This document shows positions 1 to 5,693 of a stretch of 7,723 bases of DNA, piece by piece. The notes below the pieces were generated by a model. It ran no database searches and was not told the DNA's origin. It was given only the letters and a program-made list of their open reading frames with translations. The position numbers and the translations under genes are program-made. The stretch is taken from assembly GCA_045538635.1 (NCBI GenBank), contig JAZSRU010000081.1, positions 1-7,723 on the forward strand. The letters run 5' to 3'. How positions within the stretch are numbered: the stretch's first letter is position 1; the number at the start of each line of letters is the position of its first letter. This DNA is from RGIG5270 sp045538635. GTDB lineage: Bacteria > Verrucomicrobiota > Lentisphaeria > Victivallales > Victivallaceae.

Positions 1-201
1 GGGACATTGGGCGCACTTTATGAAATAACGATGAAAGATTTTCACGAAAACGCCATCAGCACTCAAGGAAAAATCCAACTGGAAGAATCTGATCAAAACT
101 TGATTTTTTGTGACGACGACACAGAAATCCGCATGGAAAAGATCAAAAAATGTGCGGTAATAAAATCCGGGAAATCATTGCTGATAACTTCAAAATGGTA
201 A
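1..201 (+). CDS. C-terminal part of an unrecognised protein (partial at the window edge)
   Basis: The frame is open from the first base and ends with TAA at 199-201, giving about 66 residues. I do not recognise the family. In-frame starts exist (TTG at 7, ATG at 31), but neither has a Shine-Dalgarno site, so this is more likely the end of a longer gene that begins outside the window. The last ~45 residues alternate hydrophobic and charged positions in short beta-like strands (GKIQLEE, LIFCDDD, IRMEKIKKCAVIKSG, SLLIT). That pattern recalls a small beta-barrel such as a PH-like or GRAM-like domain, but this is only a visual impression. It does not look like the end of MurB, MurC or Ddl, which often precede ftsQ. 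A terminator-like hairpin directly follows the stop, so it is probably a separate transcription unit from ftsQ. Confidence 0.5.
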   Translation, partial: GTLGALYEITMKDFHENAISTQGKIQLEESDQNLIFCDDDTEIRMEKIKKCAVIKSGKSLLITSKW

Positions 202-230
202 AAACGGCGGTCATCTGTTTTATTTTTTTC
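201..230 (+). terminator. Probable intrinsic terminator after the upstream partial gene
   Basis: AAAACGG (201-207) pairs with CTGTTTT (215-221) through one G-U pair, around a 7-base loop. ATTTTTTT follows directly. The stem overlaps the last base of the stop codon. It is short and A/T-rich, so termination may be incomplete. Confidence 0.5.
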
Positions 231-250
231 AATTTTTTTTCAAATTCAAC

Positions 251-279
251 TGGTGAAAACGGCAAAATAATGTTATATT
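251..279 (+). promoter_or_regulatory. Candidate ftsQ promoter with extended -10 box
   Basis: TGTTATATT at 271-279 is a TG-N-TATATT extended -10 element. The -35 region (TGGTGA at 251-256, 17-base spacer) is poor, as is common with extended -10 promoters. Transcription would start near 286, only a few bases before the ATG at 290. The message would then be leaderless or nearly so, which fits the absence of a ribosome binding site. Confidence 0.4.
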
Positions 280-289
280 TTATGTGATT

Positions 290-1120
290 ATGAAAAAAGA
301 TAACAAAAAAACTGTTAAAAAATCTGCAGAACCGAAAAAACATGAGCCGATGTCTGCCGGACAGAAACTGCTGCTGAAGGCAACATTGCTCTTTGTCGTT
401 TTCGGATTGATTCTCTGCGGTCTGATTTTTTTCTGCAGGTATCTTTATTTTGCCATATGCATCGACAATCCCAACTATCTTTTGCGCAATGTTGAGATAA
501 TCAGCAATGGATATTGGGATGACAAGGACAATTATCTTGCCGTAAAACTCCGCCTGCAAATCAAAAAAATCAGCATTTTCAAGGTCGATCGCAATAAAAT
601 ACGCAATGATGTCCTGAAAATCACCGGCGGCAAAGATTGTGAAGTGCGCCGCATACTGCCCGATACCATACGCATCAATCTCATTGAACGCGTCCCCCGC
701 GCCCAGATCCCGAGATATCCGAGATATCTGGTCGATGAAGACGGCATTATCCTGCAGCGTCAGTATTCCATGATACCGGCGGGCAGTCTGCCTGTCATTG
801 CAGGCATAAAGCCATCATTCAAACTGGAGCCGAATGCAAAAACTCCGGAATTGGTAAATGCGATGAAAATAATCATAACAACTTTGCGTTATTACTCCGA
901 CATAGATATTATCGGTGTCAATGTCAGCAATCCGGACTTCCTGACATTTTATGTCCGTTATGCAGACGGTCCGAAACGCACCGCGATCATGCCGAACTCA
1001 TCCGAAGGAATCGACTTGAGGTTGAAAGCACTCCGTACTGCACTCATACGCTCACATAATACCAGAGATTCAATTTCAGTTTACAACCTGAGTTTTGATG
1101 GCAAAATTGTCTGCCATTAA
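290..1120 (+). CDS. ftsQ: Cell division protein FtsQ (POTRA-domain divisome protein)
   Basis: FtsQ is a bitopic inner-membrane protein that links early and late divisome proteins through FtsB/FtsL in the periplasm. The 276-residue product has the family layout. A Lys-rich cytoplasmic tail covers residues 1-30, and one transmembrane helix about 31-56 (LLFVVFGLILCGLIFFC). A POTRA domain spans about 63-133 and ends in the typical LPDTIRINLIERVPRAQI stretch. The FtsQ beta domain starts with YLVDEDGIIL (137-146), matching the family's 'D-x-DG-x-x-L' signature. The length is normal. I chose ATG at 290 over in-frame GTG at 284. Neither has a Shine-Dalgarno site, and the -10-like box at 274-279 suggests a leaderless start. 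ftsA and ftsZ do not follow; the next gene is convergent gltS, so ftsQ lies at the end of, or outside, a dcw cluster. Sequence divergence is high, but the architecture is clear. Confidence 0.85.
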   Translation: MKKDNKKTVKKSAEPKKHEPMSAGQKLLLKATLLFVVFGLILCGLIFFCRYLYFAICIDNPNYLLRNVEIISNGYWDDKDNYLAVKLRLQIKKISIFKVDRNKIRNDVLKITGGKDCEVRRILPDTIRINLIERVPRAQIPRYPRYLVDEDGIILQRQYSMIPAGSLPVIAGIKPSFKLEPNAKTPELVNAMKIIITTLRYYSDIDIIGVNVSNPDFLTFYVRYADGPKRTAIMPNSSEGIDLRLKALRTALIRSHNTRDSISVYNLSFDGKIVCH

Positions 1121-1145
1121 ACTGTATTGTATCACATTATCTTTT
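1091..1145 (+). terminator. Hairpin over the ftsQ stop codon, possible weak terminator
   Basis: ATGGCA (1098-1103) pairs perfectly with TGCCAT (1112-1117) around an 8-base loop. The stem extends outward through G-U and A-T pairs with one bulged T, to about 1091 and 1123. The downstream tract (to ~1145) is T-rich but interrupted, so it is not a classical U-run. The rest of the ftsQ-gltS gap (1124-1230) shows no better candidate and no gene. Confidence 0.3.
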
Positions 1146-1230
1146 GCCTCATCGCAAATTTATGACAAAACTCTGCAAAACTCCCAATATTCCCAATCAA
1201 TCCCCCCTGCAAGCCGAGGCTATATTTGCA

Positions 1231-2580
1231 TTATTTTTTGCAAATGACGATCGCGGCAATAATTCCCCAGAAAACGAGCATGACACAGCTGATGATCCAT
1301 ACAGGCAGCCATCCGATAGTGAAAACGAGAGTCAAAGCGAATGCGGTCCAAAGTCCGCCGCCCATTATCGGCTCATGAATGAGCTGTTTGTAACCGAAAG
1401 AGGCGGCAGCTTCAGTTTTATTTTCGGGGTCAACAGTACGCAGGAGCATCAATCCTGTTGCAGTAACGCCGGTAGCCTGACCGAATTCGGCAATTGCTTT
1501 TTCAAACCACGCATTTTTGAGAAGTTTCGGTCCGAGAAAAACAATAACCAGAACGCAGAAAATCATTCCACTGACCGCCAGGATGAGCAACGGCAGAAAA
1601 TTATCTGCAACGACTTTAAGCTGAATCGTAGCCACAGCTGCAACTACGAGAAAATCAAGTGAAGCACCGGAAAGCCGCTGCATCTGTTCCTTGTTGACCA
1701 AATAACCGAGTTTTATTTTGTTGAGAAAAAACTGCAGGAAAACACCACCGATCATACACAGCGGAAACAAAGGAAATCCTTTAAAAACACGAATCTTAAC
1801 TTCGGGCAGACATGCAATTTCAAGATATTGCACCCCCTTCAATATCCCGAATCCAATCAGAATGGCAATACCAATGAGCGAAACATGAAACGCCAGAGAA
1901 TCAATCGAATCACAGAAAACCGTCTGCAGTCCGGCAGATGGTCTTTGTTCAAAGCTGTAAACCCCTATACGCTCCATATAACTGCGCTCATTGAAAATCC
2001 GGATTTCCCTGACATAACCTTTTTTCAAAGCCCAATTTACCAGAATCATACCAATAATAATGCCGGCAATCATTCCGAATGTGGCAACAGTATAACCGAG
2101 TGCGATTCCATCCTCCCAGTTGAAATTGCGGAAAACTTCAGCCACGCCGCCGACAGTTCCATGACCTCCCTGAAAACCGATTTCAAGCAAATTGCCGAAA
2201 GCCGGATTAACTCCGAACAGCGGCATAAAAAGCAACCCGGCCAATCCCAGCCCGACAGCATATTGTCCCCATGCAAGTATCTGCCCCATACAGATTTGAG
2301 GAAATGCAGTTTTGAAAACAGTCTTTAATGTCGGAGTAACTGCACCGAGAAAAATGGCAGCAAAAATCACATTGATCATGAATCCCGGAATCTTTTTGAT
2401 ACCATCAAGTATATCCTCAGGAACATATTTATTGCAAACAGAAAAAATAATCAATCCCAAAAGACCGCCAATAACAGAACTCGGCAGATACAACCTCTGA
2501 AAAAGCGGAATCAGAGTACGCAAAAGTTTTCCGGCAACCAGCAATACTGAAAGCACACAAAAAATAATAATAGCAGTCAT
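1231..2580 (-). CDS. gltS: Sodium/glutamate symporter, GltS (ESS) family
   Basis: This is an inner-membrane carrier that couples Na+ entry to glutamate uptake. The 449-residue product is very hydrophobic. It shows two inverted halves, each with a re-entrant-loop signature: GGHGT at 138-142 in the first half, and TGVTATGLMLLR at 370-381 in the second, followed by HEPIMGGGLWTA. It is longer than E. coli GltS (about 400 residues), mainly because of a hydrophilic segment around 186-230 between the halves. Similar longer members occur in Firmicutes and Bacteroidetes. The start is the ATG whose complement is CAT at 2578-2580. It is preceded by AAGGAG (2586-2591, minus strand) at 5-base spacing, which beats the TTG five codons upstream. 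The gene lies 71 bases downstream of araC on the same strand, so co-transcription is possible but unproven. Glutamate as substrate is inferred from the family. Confidence 0.88.
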   Translation of the reverse strand: MTAIIIFCVLSVLLVAGKLLRTLIPLFQRLYLPSSVIGGLLGLIIFSVCNKYVPEDILDGIKKIPGFMINVIFAAIFLGAVTPTLKTVFKTAFPQICMGQILAWGQYAVGLGLAGLLFMPLFGVNPAFGNLLEIGFQGGHGTVGGVAEVFRNFNWEDGIALGYTVATFGMIAGIIIGMILVNWALKKGYVREIRIFNERSYMERIGVYSFEQRPSAGLQTVFCDSIDSLAFHVSLIGIAILIGFGILKGVQYLEIACLPEVKIRVFKGFPLFPLCMIGGVFLQFFLNKIKLGYLVNKEQMQRLSGASLDFLVVAAVATIQLKVVADNFLPLLILAVSGMIFCVLVIVFLGPKLLKNAWFEKAIAEFGQATGVTATGLMLLRTVDPENKTEAAASFGYKQLIHEPIMGGGLWTAFALTLVFTIGWLPVWIISCVMLVFWGIIAAIVICKK

Positions 2581-2585
2581 TTTTT

Positions 2586-2591
2586 CTCCTT
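2586..2591 (-). promoter_or_regulatory. gltS ribosome binding site
   Basis: AAGGAG on the minus strand, five bases before the ATG. It decides the start in favour of the ATG at 2580 over the in-frame TTG at 2595, which lies upstream of this site. Confidence 0.8.
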
Positions 2592-2651
2592 GCAATTATG
2601 TTTGAATTACTATTTATATAAGATATCATCAAAAGAAATATTTTCAACCCG

Positions 2652-3497
2652 TCAAAACAGTTTCCTGTATTTTTCAGGCGATACATTCATATAAGATTTA
2701 AAAACTTTTCCAAAATACGCCAAATCATAAAAACCGCATTTTTCTGCAATTTCTTTAATGGATAAAGTACTGTTTTCCAACAACCGGACAGCAGATTTGA
2801 TCCGCAAATCAGTCAGATACCGATGCGGCGATACCCCCTCATACAACGCAAACTGCCGGCTGAAATGCCATTTGCTGCAGCCGGCAATCGCCGCCAAATC
2901 TTCAATCATTATATCGCTGTCAATATTTCCGGCGCAATAATCACGCACCTTCCGAAGCCAAGCAGGAACATTAATACTTTTTTCAACATCCATCTGCCCA
3001 TCCGCAAACATTTGCATTATAAAGGAATACGTCAATTCTGACAGCTGATAAACATTTTTGATTTCACGCTCTTTTGCCATAAAAAACAATTCCCATGCTT
3101 TTTTAACCGTCATGGATTCAGGACTGAAATTTACAACTGCACCAAAACGGCGGCGGTATTCTCTGAATAAATTTATACTGTTTTCACCAACCAATGTCAA
3201 AAAAATAAATTCCCATTTTTCAGAATTTTTCGGCAGATAATAAAGATGCTCCTCCGGAACAAGCGCAATAAAAGCCTGCCCCGGATTTACTTCATAGCGG
3301 CAACCGCCATACTCAAACACCCCCTGCCCGCTCAAAGTGTACTGCCAAATCGCCACTCCGCTTTCAAACCGTTTACCACCGTCAAAATAATAACTTCTGG
3401 AAACAGCCTCTTCATGTCCGCAATTCAACACCAGCGGACAGGACTTGTCCAAAGTTTCAGGAAAAACAAAAAAATGTATATCAGAAAATTTTTTCAT
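2652..3497 (-). CDS. AraC-family transcriptional regulator, probable regulator of divergent melA
   Basis: This 281-residue cytoplasmic DNA-binding regulator has an N-terminal cupin-like sensing half (about 1-120). The strand pattern AIWQYTLSGQGVFEYGG...Y.V.PGQAFI is typical of sugar-sensing AraC proteins. A linker helix region covers about 130-180. The C-terminal AraC/XylS domain has two helix-turn-helix units: HTH1 near 196-220 (IEDLAAIAGCSKWHFSRQF) and HTH2 near 245-270 (IKEIAEKCGFYDLAYFGKVF). The hallmark ending SPEKYRKLF follows. The length is normal. The gene is divergent from the alpha-galactosidase gene with 139 bases between starts, the same arrangement as melR-melA in E. coli. It therefore probably activates melA in response to an alpha-galactoside. 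No Shine-Dalgarno site precedes the ATG at 3497, and a strong -10 box sits only eight bases upstream. gltS follows on the same strand. The ligand is inferred from context only. Confidence 0.88.
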   Translation of the reverse strand: MKKFSDIHFFVFPETLDKSCPLVLNCGHEEAVSRSYYFDGGKRFESGVAIWQYTLSGQGVFEYGGCRYEVNPGQAFIALVPEEHLYYLPKNSEKWEFIFLTLVGENSINLFREYRRRFGAVVNFSPESMTVKKAWELFFMAKEREIKNVYQLSELTYSFIMQMFADGQMDVEKSINVPAWLRKVRDYCAGNIDSDIMIEDLAAIAGCSKWHFSRQFALYEGVSPHRYLTDLRIKSAVRLLENSTLSIKEIAEKCGFYDLAYFGKVFKSYMNVSPEKYRKLF

Positions 3498-3505
3498 AAT
3501 GTTAT

Positions 3506-3533
3506 ATTATACTTTTTCTTTTTTTAATTGCAA
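3506..3533 (-). promoter_or_regulatory. araC promoter, probably giving a leaderless mRNA
   Basis: On the minus strand, TTGCAA (3528-3533) is followed after 16 bases by a perfect TATAAT (3506-3511). The start codon begins eight bases later. Transcription should start within a few bases of the ATG, and there is no ribosome binding site between them. Confidence 0.6.
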
Positions 3534-3540
3534 ACAAAAA

Positions 3541-3565
3541 AAGCACAAAAATCATACTTTAAGCA
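3541..3565. promoter_or_regulatory. Candidate AraC-type operator (direct repeat)
   Basis: AAGCA occurs at 3541-3545 and again at 3561-3565, exactly 20 bases apart, so both lie on nearly the same face of the helix. The second copy lies 11 bases upstream of the melA -35 box. AraC-family activators often bind direct repeats about two turns apart next to -35. The repeats are short and the region is A/T-rich, so chance is a real alternative. Confidence 0.22.
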
Positions 3566-3576
3566 TTTTTTTACCG

Positions 3577-3605
3577 TTGAAATCAAACACTCAACCAAGT
3601 ATATT
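3577..3605 (+). promoter_or_regulatory. melA promoter
   Basis: TTGAAA (3577-3582), an exact 17-base spacer, then TATATT (3600-3605). The predicted start near 3612 gives a ~25-base leader containing the AAAAGGAG ribosome binding site at 3623-3630, six bases before the ATG. Confidence 0.6.
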
Positions 3606-3636
3606 AATCAACAAAACACAACAAAAGGAGTACATT

Positions 3637-4995
3637 ATGCCGAAAATAACTTTCATGGGTGCAGGCAGCACAGTTTTTGTCAAAAATATCATCGGAGACT
3701 GCATGTTTTGCGATGCACTCAAAGATTCAGAAATCGCACTTTATGATATCGACGCCGACAGACTCAAAGAATCAGCCGTCCTTGTCAATACGCTGAACGC
3801 AAATATAAATGACAACCGGGCAAAAATTTCATGTTATCTCGGCGAAAGCGAACGCAAAAAAGCTCTATGCGATGCAGATTTCATCGTCAATGCCATTCAG
3901 GTCGGCGGTTATGAACCGTCAACAGTAATTGATTTTGAAATCCCCAAAAAATTCGGGCTGCAGCAGACTATCGGCGACACTCTCGGTATCGGCGGCATTT
4001 TCCGTACCTTGCGAACCGCTCCTGTAATGCTCGATTTTGCCCGCGATATTGAAGAAGTCGCGCCAAATGCATGGTTTCTCAATTACACCAACCCGATGGC
4101 GATGCTGACCGGTGTCATGCTCAAAGGAACTTCAGTCAAAACCGTCGGCTTGTGCCATTCTGTCCAAGTCGTTGCTCGGGCGCTCCTTGGCAGTTTCATC
4201 CGCGATCCGGAAGAACTGAATGAATACCTCAAAGATGTCCGCACTTATGTCGCCGGAATCAACCACATGGCATGGCTGCTGAAAATTACAAAAAACGGCA
4301 AAGATATTTACCCCGAAATCAAACGAATGACCGCAGAAATGATGCCGGAATGGCGCGCCGCCACACGCAAAGAAGATAAAGTCAGCGATATGGTCAGACT
4401 TGAAATGATGCAGAAACTCGGATATTACATCACTGAATCTTCCGAACACAATGCAGAATATTCACCATTCTGGATCAAAACACGCTACCCTGAACTCATC
4501 AGCGAATACAATATTCCGCTCGATGAATACCCACGCAGATGCCGCGACCAAATCGCCAACTGGAAAAAACAGTATGAAGAACTTTCACAGAATCCGCACC
4601 TCACCCACACCAGATCACACGAATTCGGTTCCGGCATAATCAATGCCATTGTTACCAATACTCCATACCAGATCGGCGGCAATGTACTCAATAACGGGTT
4701 CATCACCAATCTGCCATCTGATGCTGTCGTCGAAATTCCATGTCTGGTTGACGGAGCTGGAGTACAGGGAACTTATGTCGGAGCATTACCGCCTCAATGT
4801 GCGGCAATGAACATGACAAATATCAATGTTCAGAATCTCACCATTGAAGCTGTGCTATCCCGCAAAAAAGAACATATTTATCATGCCGCCATGCTTGATC
4901 CGCATACTGCGGGAGAACTTTCGCTTGATGATATTGTCAAACTCTGCGACGCACTTATCGAAGCTCACGGCAGCATGCTCCCCGAATATAAGTAA
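3637..4995 (+). CDS. melA: Alpha-galactosidase MelA, glycoside hydrolase family 4
   Basis: This is a cytoplasmic enzyme that hydrolyses alpha-galactosides such as melibiose by the NAD+- and divalent-metal-dependent oxidation/elimination mechanism of GH4. The 452-residue product has the N-terminal Rossmann motif GAGST (8-12) and the Asp-ended strand ALYDID for NAD. NYTNPMAM (149-156) follows. The metal-ligand Cys and His lie in GLCHSVQ (181-187) and GINHMAW (207-213). The CHSV motif is the one associated with alpha-galactosidases; CHEV, CDMP and CNVP mark other GH4 activities. Long blocks match what I recall of E. coli MelA, including ITESSEHNAEY, YHAAMLDPHTA and IEAHGS near the end. Length is normal. 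The ATG at 3637 is set by AAAAGGAG six bases upstream; the frame stays open further upstream but without support. It is divergent from araC, and no transporter gene is adjacent. Confidence 0.92.
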   Translation: MPKITFMGAGSTVFVKNIIGDCMFCDALKDSEIALYDIDADRLKESAVLVNTLNANINDNRAKISCYLGESERKKALCDADFIVNAIQVGGYEPSTVIDFEIPKKFGLQQTIGDTLGIGGIFRTLRTAPVMLDFARDIEEVAPNAWFLNYTNPMAMLTGVMLKGTSVKTVGLCHSVQVVARALLGSFIRDPEELNEYLKDVRTYVAGINHMAWLLKITKNGKDIYPEIKRMTAEMMPEWRAATRKEDKVSDMVRLEMMQKLGYYITESSEHNAEYSPFWIKTRYPELISEYNIPLDEYPRRCRDQIANWKKQYEELSQNPHLTHTRSHEFGSGIINAIVTNTPYQIGGNVLNNGFITNLPSDAVVEIPCLVDGAGVQGTYVGALPPQCAAMNMTNINVQNLTIEAVLSRKKEHIYHAAMLDPHTAGELSLDDIVKLCDALIEAHGSMLPEYK

Positions 4996-5040
4996 AACTG
5001 AACTTGCCTCAATCCGGCAACAGTAACAGTTTTCCTTATA
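4994..5040 (+). terminator. Probable melA terminator
   Basis: This is a nested hairpin. TTGCC (5004-5008) pairs with GGCAA (5016-5020) around a 7-base loop. ACTG (4997-5000) pairs with CAGT at 5021-5024, or alternatively AAAACTG (4994-5000) pairs with CAGTTTT (5027-5033). A T-rich tract follows to about 5047. The stem is bulged and starts at the stop codon. Confidence 0.45.
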
Positions 5041-5057
5041 TTTTCTGCCAAAAAAAT

Positions 5058-5090
5058 TTGACCGCTCTGGATTATTGCAATCTATGTAAT
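5058..5090 (+). promoter_or_regulatory. Possible promoter of the ahpD-like gene
   Basis: TTGACC at 5058-5063 matches five of six -35 positions. The best -10-like hexamer, TGTAAT (5085-5090), lies 21 bases away, which is longer than ideal. Closer hexamers match poorly. A promoter is expected here because melA appears to terminate just upstream. Confidence 0.3.
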
Positions 5091-5124
5091 ACAGTATTGC
5101 AGACCATCAACCAGGGAGGTATTT

Positions 5125-5502
5125 ATGGCATCTGTAAAACTTTACAACAAATCAGGCGATGAAAAAGCAGTAAAAATTCAGGAAAATCTCAAAACCCATT
5201 TCGGCAGAATCCCCAATGTTTTCAAAGCAATGGGCCGCAGCGGCGACTTTCTCGAAGCAGTTCTCCATGTTTCCGAAACCGCCGGCAAAGGACTTGACAG
5301 GAAAACAAAAGAACTCATCATGATTGCAGTCAGTGCCGCAAACGGCTGTACTTACTGTCTTGATGCGCATCGGACAGCCGCACTCCAAAGCGGTATCACC
5401 GATGAGGAAATCACCGCCGTCCTCGAAGTTACTGCGGCAATATCACTTTTCAACACGTTCAACAAGGCGATTGACCTCGAAAGTGACTTGAAATCAAAAT
5501 AA
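5125..5502 (+). CDS. AhpD-like alkylhydroperoxidase / carboxymuconolactone decarboxylase family protein
   Basis: A 125-residue all-helical, cytosolic, single-domain member of the AhpD/CMD superfamily. It carries the redox motif C75-T-Y-C78 followed by H82, with E63 twelve residues before the first Cys. This E...CxxC...H spacing is the proton-relay set of mycobacterial AhpD, so peroxidase or disulfide-reductase activity is plausible. True 4-carboxymuconolactone decarboxylases usually lack the CxxC pair. The start is supported by AGGGAGGT (5113-5120) just before ATG. The gene stands alone: its own putative promoter lies upstream and a strong terminator downstream. No ahpC, peroxiredoxin or lipoamide-dependent reductase gene is nearby to name its partner. 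Small AhpD-like proteins of this kind are widespread in anaerobes and mostly uncharacterised; the physiological substrate is unknown. Confidence 0.85.
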   Translation: MASVKLYNKSGDEKAVKIQENLKTHFGRIPNVFKAMGRSGDFLEAVLHVSETAGKGLDRKTKELIMIAVSAANGCTYCLDAHRTAALQSGITDEEITAVLEVTAAISLFNTFNKAIDLESDLKSK

Positions 5503-5520
5503 ATCCAACCTTTCTTAAAA

Positions 5521-5562
5521 AGCGGAGAACGCCGGCAACAGCGTTTTCCGCTTCCTTTTTTA
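5521..5562 (+). terminator. Strong intrinsic terminator of the ahpD-like gene
   Basis: AGCGGAGAACGC (5521-5532) pairs over twelve positions, with one G-U, with GCGTTTTCCGCT (5541-5552). The loop is eight bases, and TCCTTTTTTA follows. This isolates the ahpD-like gene from the decarboxylase gene downstream. Confidence 0.9.
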
Positions 5563-5638
5563 TCAGCCGATAAAACCTTTCAAAACACCAATCTCCTGCC
5601 AATTTTCAATTTTTTTTTAAAAAAATACAGTTTTTCAT

Positions 5639-5666
5639 TTGTAAAAGAGAAAAAATGGATTATTTT
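5639..5666 (+). promoter_or_regulatory. Candidate promoter of the decarboxylase leader
   Basis: TTGTAA (5639-5644), a 16-base spacer, then TATTTT (5661-5666); each box matches four of six consensus positions. A start near 5673 would give a ~125-base leader containing the structured element. The spacer from 5564 to 5638 is A/T-rich, and I see no gene or repeat in it. Confidence 0.3.
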
Positions 5667-5693
5667 TCTGTCCTTACAGAATAAAATTTTTTT

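Noticed and set aside
1224..1245. Perfect 7-base inverted repeat ATTTGCA/TGCAAAT at the gltS stop codon
   Set aside because: On neither strand is the stem followed by a T-run; the T-rich part is in the loop. It is short and A/T-rich, so I do not call it a terminator.
1144..1662. Long open frame on the + strand inside gltS
   Set aside because: It lies antisense to the conserved GltS reading frame, has no ribosome binding site and encodes a polar sequence with no recognisable domain. It is a shadow of the real gene.
3445..3636. N-terminal extension of melA upstream of 3637
   Set aside because: It would overlap the araC start and both promoters. The Rossmann strand of GH4 begins right at MPKITF, directly after a good ribosome binding site.
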